A stretch of 64,000 nucleotides of DNA from Fasciola hepatica (Eukaryota; Platyhelminthes; Trematoda; Plagiorchiida; Fasciolidae), in assembly GCA_948099385.1 (NCBI GenBank), contig CANUEZ040000031.1, positions 3,403,001-3,467,000 of the forward strand, written 5' to 3'. Positions 1-10,661 of the stretch are shown piece after piece. The notes under the pieces were generated by a model. That model was not told the origin of the DNA. It did not search any database and saw nothing but the letters and a program-made list of their open reading frames with translations. The number at the start of each line of letters is the position of its first letter. Within the stretch, counting starts at the first letter, position 1. A program made the position numbers and the translations under genes.

Positions 1-789
1 CGAACCGGCAAGTCTGTATGCAAACATGGAACGTAGAGCGGATCTCAGCTTCTTCATATCTCAACGCCAAGTCATGGTATGACCTCCACGTCGCCACTTC
101 CAGCTATACCCAGGAAGCGCAGATACCGAACGGTAAGGCGGATTATGGATAGGCATGGTCAAAACCTGTTCAAACCACCAGGGGCGGGGTAGTGATCACC
201 TTAGCCAGTGGATTACTGTCCGCACCCAACACACAATGAAGAACCTCGTCGCGTGATCTCCTCTCCAACACCACCTCTAGCTGCAATGCAGCCCTTGAGG
301 TTCTTAAACCTACTGATTTCTTCTAACTGCTCACCATAACGGATGAGAGCAAGCACAGGCACCTGTTGTCCTTGTTAGAGTACTTTGCAATTGGGTGGAG
401 CGATGCATGTACCACATAGGGACACAAGAAATTCATGCAAACTAAGAATGAGTCTGAATAAAACTATACTGACAGCGACATTAAGACATGTCGCCAAGTG
501 TCTGCAACAATCAGTTAGGTAGATCGCAGAAACATCCACCTATGACAAGTTCGCAGTCTCGGGTTTGACTGCATCCAGTGACAGATGCAGAGTGATTGGC
601 TTTCATGAGTGTGTTTAGGCGGTCAAGGAATTCAGCCATTTGGATAACAGTAACACACAAGCACTGAGATTCACCATGCAGTATCACCACTGAAAATCCA
701 AGGCTGCACTGAACAGCTGATCCACCCCTGATAAGACACCCACCGCTGTGAGAGTGATAAGTTGGTAACGTCTGAGGCCAGCGACGAAC
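1..789. other. No recognised gene
   Basis: I see no coding region with family similarity here. If the DHHC gene continues 3' of exon 5, its last exons would lie on the minus strand in this stretch, in 1470-2566, or before position 1. I did not find an exon carrying the expected fourth membrane segment. Confidence 0.4.
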
Positions 790-1093
790 CGAGTGACGGT
801 CGGGCTATTAGTCACCATATTGGTGTTCGAATAATATAGGTGTGGGAACCCAAAAAGATATCTACTGAGTTGTGGGCTCATGGAGTTTCGCTTGATTCGT
901 CATTTCAGATGGAACACGTGAAACCCTCCTCCCCGTGGAAGATCACCGGTTCTTGCATGCTGCATATTGGTGACCCTGGCAGTGAGGCCGAGCAGTAATG
1001 GAAGGCCTTGTTAATTGCGCAGTTTTGGCTTTTAGTATGGCCACGTAGCGGCCCTGTAAAATAGCTTGTAATACGTGTGGTCTCAGTACACCT

Positions 1094-1140
<47 letters not shown>

Positions 1141-1355
1141 TTTACGAGTACGCAGCACTGCGAACATTGTTCTTTCGTTGGAGGGAGCAGTGTAACGGGT
1201 AGGTTGTAGATCGACATATTGGTGTTTGATTAATGTAAGTATGGGATCCCGATGAGACACCTGCCTGAGTTGGGCTCGTGAAGTCTCCTGCTTTGTGATT
1301 TCAGATCGAACATGAGCAACCTCGTCGGGGAAGATCACTGGCCCAGTATACTAGA
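790..1355. repeat. Imperfect direct repeat, about 400 bp period
   Basis: The stretch around 815-960 recurs around 1215-1355 with the same order of short blocks: ATATTGGTGTT, a GGGAxCCC block, CTGAGTTG, GGGCTC, TTTCAGAT, GAACA and GAAGATCAC. The copies differ at many positions, so this is an old duplication. The GT microsatellite lies between them. The function is unknown. Confidence 0.6.
1095..1139. repeat. (GT)n microsatellite
   Basis: An uninterrupted run of about 22 GT dinucleotides lies between the two copies of the 400-bp-period repeat. Confidence 0.98.
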
Positions 1356-1397
1356 ATGCGATATCGTGTAGTGACAAGGTGAAACAAGCCTCTGGGC

Positions 1398-1470
1398 GCC
1401 AGCCCGGATGGCCCAGTGGTAACGCGTGTACGACTCAGTCCAGTCTGAGTTGGAACTCGGTGGGCGTACA
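1398..1470 (+). repeat. tRNA-like SINE head (candidate)
   Basis: TGGCCCAGTGG at 1409-1419 fits the A box of a tRNA promoter, and the sequence around 1447-1459 is a weak B box at tRNA-like spacing. The segment does not fold into an intact tRNA that I can trace, so a tRNA-derived repeat is likelier than a tRNA gene. Its body differs from the SINE-like pair at 8.8 and 16.4 kb. Confidence 0.35.
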
Positions 1471-2566
1471 GTGCAGCTGGCGATCACCAGCAAGTCAAAT
1501 GAAACAGCTGTTTTCATGAATGTCGCTGGTGAGTTGAGCGTTCGTACTGTATGGCGAATCATTTCACAGACGATCAAAATTTCCTACTAATGAAATATAC
1601 ATCCTAGACTAAAATTCCGGAGATCTGTAGTCTACGAAAGACCAGTCTCAGAGTTGTTCGTAGATTTGCATTTTTGCGTACTGAACTTACTTTTCGAGCC
1701 GGAATCGAAGAAGTGATCATAATCTTGTTGTTCCATTTCTTTTAGTCGTATTTAGAATTTCAGAAAGAGGGGTGCGGATCCTTAGAAACTGTACGGAACG
1801 ACACACTCGGGCAAACTTGAAATCTCGTTAACTGGTCTCATGAGCAACGAAATGCGAGCAGATAAATCACGTGTACGAATCACCTTAAGTCAGATGGGCA
1901 GCAGTAGATTTAGTAACTGACAATGACTAGTTTCAGGGAAGAGCGGACGCAACAAACAGAAGCACAAAAGACGTCCATGAGGCGGGACACATGCAGGGAT
2001 GCAAATCGCAAATGCCACTCGACCACGCGAGGGATGTCGGAGAATATCAGATAACAGATCAGTTAATTTCATGGAATGGTAGCTACCAATTGCAGGATAA
2101 ATGCGTGATATACATGGAGGGAAAAATCCGATTTAGATGAGCCTATACTTTGATATTCACCATGCTGTTGTTCTGAAGACGAGTAGCTGTAATCGTGACT
2201 AAATCAGAGAGAACGAACGCGTCATGGAGCACATGCAATAACTGAAGTCGGTCTGCTATGATTAAAGCAACTGAACAAACCCAGGTAAAAACTTCACAAC
2301 AACAATAACGATAACAACAACAACAGCATGGCCGGGGGAACCAGGGCAAAACTGTCTACAGCGAGCTCGTACATCTGGCAGATTCACCTGCGCATCCGTA
2401 TCGCCCAAGAATCCCAACGTATTCTAGCGGGCAATGAGAGAAAGAGAGTGAGTAGTGGGAAGAGGAGGATACAGTCCCAGATGACCAAGATGAAGAATCA
2501 ACCAACAAAACCAGCGGAGTAACCAAAACAAGTAATCGAACGTCTACAGAATTTTATAAAACTCAC
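1471..2566. other. No recognised gene (3' side of DHHC exon 5)
   Basis: This stretch follows the splice donor of DHHC exon 5 on the minus strand. It is the natural place for exon 6, but no open stretch here aligns convincingly with the fourth transmembrane segment of the family. A short hydrophobic minus-strand run near 1960-1990 is followed at once by stops. Confidence 0.4.
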
Positions 2567-2687
2567 CGTCCAAAAGTCCGCAAAATACGGTCCCGAACTG
2601 GCCACAATGTAGAAACAATAGATGGCGCCCCAGCCGAGGAACACGATGAAGTACTTGTGGTTGTGAAACCCGACGCAATTGTTAGTC
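2567..2687 (-). CDS. DHHC palmitoyltransferase exon 5 (end of DHHC domain, third membrane segment)
   Basis: The acceptor ends CCACACAG (AG at 2689-2688). The first base G completes the Trp codon, and 40 codons follow. They read T-N-N-C-V-G-F-H-N-H-K-Y-F, the conserved tail of the DHHC domain (W-x-N-N-C-V-G-F in the family), and then a hydrophobic helix through GWGAIYCFYIVA. The exon ends with DFWT before the donor GTGAGT at 2566-2561, phase 0. The human relative has a similar FWT at this place. No further exon was found toward position 1. Confidence 0.9.
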
Positions 2688-3213
2688 CTGTGTGGATAAG
2701 AGCGATAGGAATGAAAAAAGATGAGTGAGGACAGAAACTTTGCAACTGAATAGTACCCGAGGTGTTATCACGTGGTATTGGAGGATCGTTTGGGTTGTAT
2801 CAACGCCTGTCATCCGTGAAGCAAAAGTGACATACGAGTTTACTTACTCGTAATTAGGTCAGCTTAACTACAGGACTCTGAAACACTGTTGATGCAGAAC
2901 GGAAACGCACAAAGTTATCAGCGGTTGATCAGGAGTGGTTGCACAGCAAAACCTGAATCTGGTGGGACAAGCAAATTACGAGTACTCGGGTGAGCAGTTA
3001 GATATACTACGCAATTGACTAGAACTTGGACTCAATCTGAGGTCACTTTGGTATTGACGTGCATTACAATTTCGTTTGTGTGGCATTGAGGGCCGAAAAG
3101 GGTAACGGTTAGAAGATGGGTAACGACAATAGCATACAACACGGTAGGAAGGTTTGAAAACCTTTATCAGCAGACTTGACGTGTTTTGGACGATTCAAGG
3201 CACTAAGTGATAT

Positions 3214-3405
3214 TGTAACGGGGATTGCTGGGGCGAGGGAACGGCGTGAATATCAAGGCGGACGGACGAACCAAACGAGGGCCACAGACAGAAGAACAGG
3301 CGGCGAATATGTCGGGGGCGTCCCGAAGCAGGCAAAAGGAGGCAGACGGACTTGTTTGGCCGGTGAAATACACGTATCCTGCCATGTGTGGTCGTCTTTG
3401 TGACA
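3214..3405 (+). repeat. 5' LTR of Gypsy element 1 (192 bp)
   Basis: The repeat starts TGTAACGGGG and ends GTGACA. It matches the 3' copy along its whole length with a modest number of substitutions. A TTGGTGCC stretch follows immediately and is a candidate primer-binding site; I could not assign the tRNA. Confidence 0.9.
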
Positions 3406-3430
3406 TTGGTGCCATGACCACACTCACGCA

Positions 3431-4125
3431 ATGAGGTTACCTTGGCCTATTCCGTTCGCGGATGGGGATGCGGAGGAATGGATCACAGATTTCGAAAGGA
3501 TAGCGGCATGCAACGGAGTAAAAGGAGATACGAGGGGGGGCATCGCTGGCTGGGCGTTCCAAGGTGGTGTGTAATCTGAAGGTGGGAGGAAAACCAAGCC
3601 CTGCTTATCGGGAGGTGCGTGCGCGGCTGGTAACGGAGTTCACACAGGATGGTGATCGCCAGAAGGCGATGGACCGATTCAACACGGCTCGGTATGACAA
3701 CACCGAAGACCCGGCCGTTCACTATCAGTACCTGTTGCGCCAACTATCGATCGGGCTGCCCGAAGCAAATGGCTTAACTAGAGCACGCCTTGTTCGCGGT
3801 CGTTTCGTTCAAAGCGTGGCCCCGAATGTCCAAGGCAGGTTGAGAATGGCAATTGCGTGCGGCGTGACAGATACAGAACGCCTGTTCATGTTGTTCGTGC
3901 ACCCCAAGAAGAAGTGACAATTTCCCGATCAGAGCAGTCGGAACCGGAGTCCACGTTACAGATGAGCGGGGAAATCGCACAGTTAAAACTGGAACTCAAC
4001 TGACAAACAACGCAAGAATGAAGTATTGATGCATGGAGCACGAAGGTGTTTTGTATGTGGCAAGGTAGGGCATTTTGCCCGATATTGTCCAGAAAGACAC
4101 TTCTCGTCTTGCTTTTCTTTATCCA
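3431..4125 (+). pseudogene. Gag of Gypsy element 1, frameshifted
   Basis: An ATG at 3431 opens a frame starting MRLPWPIPFADGDAEEW that ends in TAA after about 45 codons. Homologous-looking sequence continues in another frame (3564-3917) and then in the frame of a retroviral-type zinc knuckle, C-F-V-C-G-K-V-G-H-F-A-R-Y-C, at 4047-4088. Such knuckles bind genomic RNA in the particle. At least two frameshifts break the coding region. Confidence 0.8.
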
Positions 4126-7100
4126 CATTCAAGTCGAAGTGGGTGCCTACGGTTGAGATCATAATTGGGGGCGAACGTAAAATTGCAATTGTAGATACGG
4201 GGGCTGGGGTATCGGTGACACCTCGCGTGGAGGGAAATACAAGTGCGTGCGGTCGGAGGAGAGGCTTTGAGAGTAGCGGGAAAGCAGCAGCCAGCGGTTC
4301 AGATCGGCGATGTTCGTGGGACACGAGATGTTACTGGTTGAAGGGGTTGCTGAGACAATTGTCGGGGTTGATTTGTTGGAACGTGTAGGAGCCAAAATCG
4401 ATTTTGAAGCTCATCGATTGCGAGTTGGGGAGAAAGACATCAAGCTGCAGTCCCACTGGGACCGGCTGAACCGCGCTGGTGTAAAAACTTCCTCTGCTCC
4501 AGGCTGTCCAATCCCGTGTGTCATACAGTGCCTCGAGAGGTATGCGGAGTTATTTTCGACACCAGATGACGAGTACGGTTTTTGCGATTGGCAATAACAC
4601 AGGATTAACTTGGTGCCGGGTGTAGTGTGCAAACCAGTGTATCGGAGGTTATCGCGGAAAGTCGTAGCGGAGGTAGAGAAGCAAGTTCGAGACATGCTAT
4701 CGAAGGGAATAATTCAGGAAAGCACTAGCCCGTATTCCTCGCCAGTGTTGTTAACTGAAAAATCGGATGGCACGTATAGATTTTGTGTTGACTTCCGGGA
4801 ACTCAACCGTGTCATAATTAAGGACGCGTTCCCAATGCCACTAACCGAAGAGATATTTTAGCAGCTTCATGACGCGGAGGTGCCGTCGTTAATCAACTTG
4901 GGGTCGGGCTATTGGCAACTACCGGTGTTTGTGAGCGACAGAGAGAAAACAGCGTTCTGTATCAATGGGAAGCAGTATGAGTTCCTGCGGATGCCTTTTG
5001 GGCTGTGAAACGCACCGGCTACTTTCAGATGTTTGCTTCTGCAAGTACTGGGAAACCTGGGTGGTGTTGTGGTGTATGGGAAGATACTGTGGTATTTTCA
5101 AAGACGATTGGCGGGCATGTGTCTAGATTAGGCGCAGTCCTGGAGAGAATCAAAGCGGCGGGTTTGAATTTGAGTGCAAAAAAGCGCCAGATAGCGCGTG
5201 ACTAAATCATTTGTTTGGGACATATTGTTGGAGGAAAACTGCAACCCCTACCCGAGAAAGCAGAAACGATTAGGAGCTTCCCCTCGCCAAAATCAAAGCG
5301 CCAACTGAGATCTTTCCTTGGCTTGGTTGGTTATGACGCCAAGTTTGTGCCAAATTTTTCCCAGAAAGCTGGTGTCCTGTTTCAACTAATGAGGGAAGAT
5401 AAGAAGTTCGAGTGGACTTCAGATACGGAGGCGGCGTTCAGGAAACTCAAGGAAAGTGCAACACACCCTCGAAGCTGTTTGACAATACCAAAGCCGCATG
5501 AGAAATTCACCGTAGCTTTGGATGCCAGTGACGTCGGAATTGGCGCAGTATTGTCACAACCGTCTGGGGTGATCGAGTACGCCAGCCGGCTGCTCACAAG
5601 TGCCAAAAGGAAATACTCCACCACGGAAAAGGAATGTTTAGTAATCGTGTGAGCACTGGGAAAGCGGAGAACATACCTGATTGCTACTAACTTCTGCATC
5701 AAAAAGGATCACAAGCTATTGACGTGGTTAATGACAACAAGAGATCCAAGAGGGAGGTTGGCGCGGTGGGCATACCGCCTGCAAGAATTCACCTTTACAA
5801 TCGAGCATGTTAACGGACGAGAAAACGAAATACCTGACGCATTATCCCGTCCGATCCCAGACGACCAACTGCCAGCTGAGGCGATTCCAGTGAATCGGCT
5901 AATGTCAAGTGGTGTTTCCAGCCACCAAAGAAATGACGGTCTGATGCGAACAGTTTGTTCACATCTTCAAGTCAAGACCAGACCAGATGGGAGCTCACCT
6001 GCGCTGCATGACCTACTGAAAATTTGGGAGCGATTGCATGCGGAAGATGGCAAGCTGTTTGTTGACGTTGATGTGGGACAGGATCTGCGACCCAGACGAC
6101 TGCCTTTTGTTCCCGAAGCCGTACGTGAGCAGGCAATACAGCTAGCGCACGACAGTGCTCACATAAGACAACAACGAGTCTTCGAATTATTGCGGCGCAG
6201 AGTCTTCTGGCCCACGATGCGACACGACGTTGACGACTACATACGAACTTGCTCTGATTGTCAGCGGAACCGAGAGCATGAAGCAGCAACACCATCAATG
6301 CAGCCCACAGAAGCACAGCGAGTCTTTCAAAGCTGGGGTTTGGATATTTTTTGTCCTTTACCCGTGAGTGCTACTGGAAACCGGTACATCATGACAATGG
6401 TTGACCACGTGTCTCGCTGGGTGGAAGTAATCTCGATACCGGATCAAACAGGCGATACGGTCTCATGCGTGTTTGTTGATAATGTGGTGGCGCGATTTGG
6501 CATACCAGAAACGGTCATCACCGACCAGGGTCCCTGCTTCGAATCGAAGAAATTTCGAGCCATGTTGGAACAGTGGAGAATCCGGCGAATGCGGACGTCG
6601 CCTTATCACCCCCAGGCAAATAGAATGAGGGAAAGATTCAACAGAACGATGAAGGAATGGCTAAATAACCACGGAAGTGATTGGCAAGAAGGACTATCAG
6701 AGACATTGCTGTTACCGTGCAACGAACCATTCAACAACGGGGACGACACTGTTTGAACTGATTTTTGGGCAGGAACCCAGAATGTGACTGGATGTGCGGC
6801 TGAACATGAAGAATGATAAACCTCTGACAACCCGCGAGCGGAGGCATCTAGAGGAAGTGGCCGCACAACAGACAAGAGTTGCTCAGAGTCGAAACAAGGC
6901 AAGGTACGATAGACGGAACCAAACACAGAAATGGGAGCCGTTCATGACGGGACAGCTGGTAAAAGTGAGGGATCGTAACATACCTGGAGTGGCCGGTCCG
7001 GGGGTCAGCAAGTTCCACAAACGATGGAGTGGACCCTACACCGTACTGGAGAGGAAGAATTCCAGTTTCAAAATCGATCAGGGACCACAAGGCAAATGGG

Positions 7101-7160
7101 TCAATGGATGCGACTTGGCACTCTGGCACGTCCGGACCGAATGTTTCAAAGGAAAAGCGA
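4126..7160 (+). pseudogene. Pol of Gypsy element 1 (protease, RT, RNase H, integrase), decayed
   Basis: The protease has V-D-T-G-A-G (DTG at 4194-4202). Reverse transcriptase begins near 4600 with SKGIIQESTSPYSSPV and V-D-F-R-E-L-N; its Y-x-D-D box near 5075 is lost to a frameshift and substitutions. RNase H follows (A-L-D-A-S-D-V-G-I-G-A at about 5515). Integrase has the zinc-binding Cys pair (C-S-D-C), the core Asp, Asp and Glu (LDIF, TDQG, RERFN) and a C-terminal W-S-G-P-Y motif near 7035. About ten stops and frameshifts lie along the way; the longest clean stretch is integrase at 5719-6756. The activity is certainly lost. Confidence 0.9.
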
Positions 7161-7161
7161 G

Positions 7162-7353
7162 TATAACGGGGAATGCTGGGGCGAGGGAACGGCGTGAATA
7201 TCAAGGCGAACGGACGAACCAAACGAGAGCCACAGACAGAAGAACAGGCGGCGAATATGTCGGAGGCGTCCCGAAGCAGGCAAAAGGAGACATACGGACT
7301 TGTTTGGCCGGTGAAATACACGTATCCTGCCGTGTGTGGTCGTCCTTGTTGCA
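7162..7353 (+). repeat. 3' LTR of Gypsy element 1 (192 bp)
   Basis: The repeat starts TATAACGGGG (TG changed to TA) and ends TTGCA, the same length as the 5' copy. A purine-rich run, AAAGGAAAAGCGAG at 7148-7161, lies just upstream as the polypurine tract. Confidence 0.9.
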
Positions 7354-8809
7354 ATATGACCACGTTTTACGGTTATCAGGGCCTCGGAATTCAAAATATC
7401 CCTCCGTCTGTTCCATTTTTCACACTCTCCTCTCTTTATTCTGTTCAATAGTGCTTAGCGTTACAATGTTGAGAGACTCCCTAAAATTGTAACATCTCGG
7501 TGCGAAGTTCGAGGTCGAATAAAGTGATAGTCAAACCGGAACCGTTAGGCGACAGGTTTGGCGCACCAGGCCTAGCACATAACTGAATCACTAATGGAGA
7601 AAAATTAATGAGAGAACGAGGTTCTCCAACTAGATTCTGAAACAGAAAATTGAACCATTTTATCGAGCGACAGTGGAAGTGTGTACGAAAAGACGAGTTG
7701 CCTGATCACTCAGTGACGAATTTTCTTATAACATTAATGTACCAAAACACCTATGGGTTAACTGAACTCGTAACCGAAACTACGTTTAAAGTGCTCGTCC
7801 TGGATCAAATAATGATAGTCACGATCAGACGCGTATTCGTGCGAAATCGATCGGGTGTGTGCGTGCAAACGTGTTGTGGCAGGTGGCTGGCATTACGGGG
7901 CGATCAGTCAGACTCCGGTTCGTAGACACACAAACACACACACACACACATTACCACCAAAGGGAACAGGAACCCGTGAACCATAGAAGCCGCCGCTATA
8001 TATGCACGCTTGCACTTCGTGTCAAAACGGATCAATTCGGTAGCGGCAGGAACTATCAAAACTCACAGAAAAATAAACGATGATGATAATGATTACCGGG
8101 AACAATATAAAAACGGAAGGGATTATTCATCCACTACGTAATGATTATTCCAAATGGGAATCTAGGAGGATCTGCTTCTTTGAGAGTTGGTGGTTCACCA
8201 AAATGTTTTGGCGAGATCAATTAGGTCCTTTATCTTACTGGAACGGGGAATATGAAAATACCACATCATACAACGAAAAACATTAGAGAACGTAAGCAAA
8301 ACAAAATAGTCCCCGTAACGCATGTAGCATAAATAGATAGGGTGCAAATTCGGACGATTTAATGAATACAACACTTCTATTCACAAATGACTAATATTCC
8401 TAAAATGAGTCGCACTTGGACGTGCGCACTCGGAACGGGGAAAAACGGACCACAAAAAGATGGAGGACTACGCAGGATAAAACAAAGGCACTCGACTTTT
8501 TGTTGCACCAGATTCCGCCAACTGATGACCATACAGTTCCAAAGATTTTCCAGCTGAATAAGGATGAATTTCCCAAATGTGGGAATTTTACTTGTTTAGT
8601 GGGCAAACTGTATATACCGAGGTGGAACTTCTCAGTTAAGCGTTAGATGATTACCGTTTAAAATGTTCATAATTTCATTCACACTAAGACGAATTCCTCA
8701 GACAACTGGCAAAAAACAGCTGCCTGACTCAACTGCTTTGGAAAGCGAATTATCAAATAAGAAATCTCGATCAAATGTCGCGTTGAGAGGGATACCGTGA
8801 AGACTCCAC
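7354..8809. other. Intronic stretch with an AC microsatellite, no gene
   Basis: Apart from a short (AC)n run at 7926-7950 I recognise nothing. The open frames are short and lack family features. Confidence 0.6.
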
Positions 8810-9005
8810 CACAACGAGTTTGCACCTTGGCGTGGTCTGATGGCTTGCGTGTATCCATGACCCAAAGAACTATGCAGAATGGCTTTCTTAAGCCGAAAAC
8901 GCAATCATGCCTGACAGGTCAATGGATAGAGACCAGACAAAGTCCAGTCTCAGAGCCAGTTGATAGGCAACATCTGGTTCTAACCACTATGCCCCTGGAG
9001 AGGAC
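8810..9005 (-). repeat. tRNA-derived SINE-like repeat, copy 1
   Basis: Read on the minus strand, the repeat starts with a tRNA-like head containing GGCATAGTGGTTAGAAC (A-box like) near 8985, then a body with CCATTGACCT, CGGCTTAAG, TCTTTGGGTCAT and CGCAAGCCATCA. The same head-plus-body order occurs at 16423-16655 on the plus strand at roughly 80% identity by eye. It lies in intron 4 of the DHHC gene. Confidence 0.7.
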
Positions 9006-9398
9006 ACTCTAGCGAATAAACACGGAGAGAAACAGTTTATCGGTCTGAAAAATTACCACTAGATGGACGTAGAAGTGGAGTACTTGGGGTTTCTCTCGAC
9101 GGTGTAAGAAGTCATCGCACTCCATTGGGCAGCTATAACCTTCCTAAGCTGGGCAGTCCCCGGCCCAAACGATGCTGCCCCGTCCACGTTCCGCTTGCTC
9201 CACTGAGTGCATGGGGCCAAGGACTGAAGCCAAAATGCGGATCGATAGCAAAGCACCAGTGAAGACGACAAAACGCATGCAGTAATCAGGTCTCACGTGA
9301 AAGACCAAAAGCTCCTTCACGGGTGCCGGGTTAACGCCCCACCGCCTTCTGGGTGAGACTTCTGAGTCAAAGTCTGCGGTTACGGTTCCCAAAGAAAA

Positions 9399-9513
9399 AC
9401 CTCTTTTGTGGTGTGAACAGCCGCGAAGTATGGTTCGCCCAGAAACCTCCGGCATCTTCCCTGCAAAGAACCTTGCCAACTTTTCTTTCCTTAATTCAAG
9501 ATCGATGCAAAAC
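9399..9513 (+). repeat. 115-bp RTE 5'-region fragment, plus strand
   Basis: This fragment matches the reverse complement of 14650-14764 with about two mismatches in 115 bp. The other copy continues into an RTE endonuclease start, so both derive from the 5' part of an RTE element. The high identity suggests recent spread or conversion. Confidence 0.85.
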
Positions 9514-10628
9514 ACTGATATGTTTGTGGCTCTGCGCCTCATTAGATGCGATATGAAACAGTGTTTATGTCATTTGCAGGAGAATTTTCTAAATGGATAA
9601 CTCCATACAGCTGGTCATGACCCCATTTGTTGGTCCATCATAGACACGTACTAAACGACGTTTTGTAACTGCATCTTGGCTAAAGTTGGAGATGAGATGT
9701 CCGGCAGTGGGTGAGTCTTCGGGTCGCGAATAAGTAGGCGGTCGGCAATGTGCTGGTTTAACGCGAATTGGATGGATTTTAGGCACGTTGAATGAACGAT
9801 CACGGTCAGTCAGCGGCAGTACCCTGGGGTTGTGGTAGGCTATTTGCCTGACAAGCGGTCTCACACAAAACATTATAATACTCCTTGGGCAGCACTGTGA
9901 CGCTGCGGATGTGGCTCACAATTAGTCGAAGCCATTATACCTTTGGATATTTCATGCATCCAGTAGAGTTTTCCATAAAAGACGCCCAAACTTTTCTAGT
10001 TTAAATCGGATGGTCCGGAATATAAGGGTGTGTTAGGGACCCCGGGGATCCCCACCGAATGGTGTATGAACCATCATTCTAGTTGCCAGTTTTCAAAGAA
10101 TGCAGCTTTTTAGTTTCACTACGCTACCTTGTGATTAGACTCTTGGACAAAATTTAAGTGTCTCAAGACAATAACCTACTCTAATGTGGACTACCGAGTG
10201 GTATCCGTTACACGCGCTTAACACTGGTTCGTGTTTTGTGTGAACTCTGGTCTCCGTACTTTGCACAAGATCGAAAGGAAATAAATGCATACATATATCC
10301 CGTATAATGTAACACTGCGTTATAAGATACAAAAAAACTGAAAGCACTGAGGGTCTGAAGAATAGACCGTATCTTAATTTTTGTGCATTTCATTGCTCTA
10401 GAACACCGAAGAATTTCGATCAGACAAGCTGTTGAATAGTGTTATCTCTGGTGGTTTGCGCAGTTTTGAGAGTGATGATGCTAACGAACTTACCTCGAGA
10501 AAACATAAAAAAGACTCTCAGCCATAACTACCAGTAGATACTATGGTAACATAAATATTCAGAGAAACAATGAGCGTAAAAAGTGAACCATATGGATATT
10601 TAAGTGCGTACAATAAAAGAACACTTAC

Positions 10629-10661
10629 CATGGACAGTGGTGATCCATTTGAAGAATACAT
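10629..10661 (-). CDS. DHHC palmitoyltransferase exon 4: 33-nt microexon with the catalytic DHHC motif
   Basis: Between an acceptor ending CATACAG (AG at 10663-10662) and a donor GTAAGT (10628-10623) lie 33 nt. Joined to the AA left by exon 3 they read K-C-I-L-Q-M-D-H-H-C-P and the first two bases of Trp. The Asp-His-His-Cys is the active site; its Cys carries the palmitate during transfer. The exon is too short to show as an open reading frame and was found by looking for the motif. Its length is a multiple of three and both borders are phase 2, so skipping it would keep the frame (Lys then Thr-Asn-Asn-Cys) and remove the active site. Confidence 0.9.

Larger units (their letters stand above)
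3214..7353 (+). mobile_element. Full-length, inactive Ty3/Gypsy LTR retrotransposon
   Basis: Two direct repeats of exactly 192 bp bound the element, and ATAT occurs just outside each end (3210-3213 and 7354-7357), which fits a 4-bp target duplication. Between them are Gag with a CCHC zinc knuckle, an aspartic protease with DTG, reverse transcriptase, RNase H and integrase, in the order typical of Ty3/Gypsy. Many stops and frameshifts interrupt all of them, so it cannot move by itself. It lies in antisense inside intron 4 of the DHHC gene. Its CCHC knuckle sets it apart from the CsRn1-like element at 40.9 kb. Confidence 0.93.
2688..10628 (-). other. DHHC gene intron 4, filled with mobile elements
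   Basis: This intron of about 7.9 kb contains a full Ty3/Gypsy element in antisense (3214-7353), an AC microsatellite, an inverted SINE-like repeat and a 115-bp RTE fragment. Outside these (2688-3209, 7358-8800, 9514-10628) I recognise nothing. Confidence 0.75.

Noticed and set aside
1014..1338. Coding frame with a long Thr-His repeat on the minus strand
   Set aside because: The repeat is the translation of the GT microsatellite; nothing around it is conserved.
1398..1470. Functional tRNA gene
   Set aside because: Only the A-box and a weak B-box fit; I could not trace an acceptor stem pairing or a clean anticodon arm, so it is listed as a tRNA-like repeat.
1890..2072. Possible sixth DHHC exon with a hydrophobic run on the minus strand
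   Set aside because: A run S-F-V-L-L-F-V-A-S-A-L looks like the fourth membrane segment, but stops follow at once, no splice donor fits and the flanking residues do not match the family.
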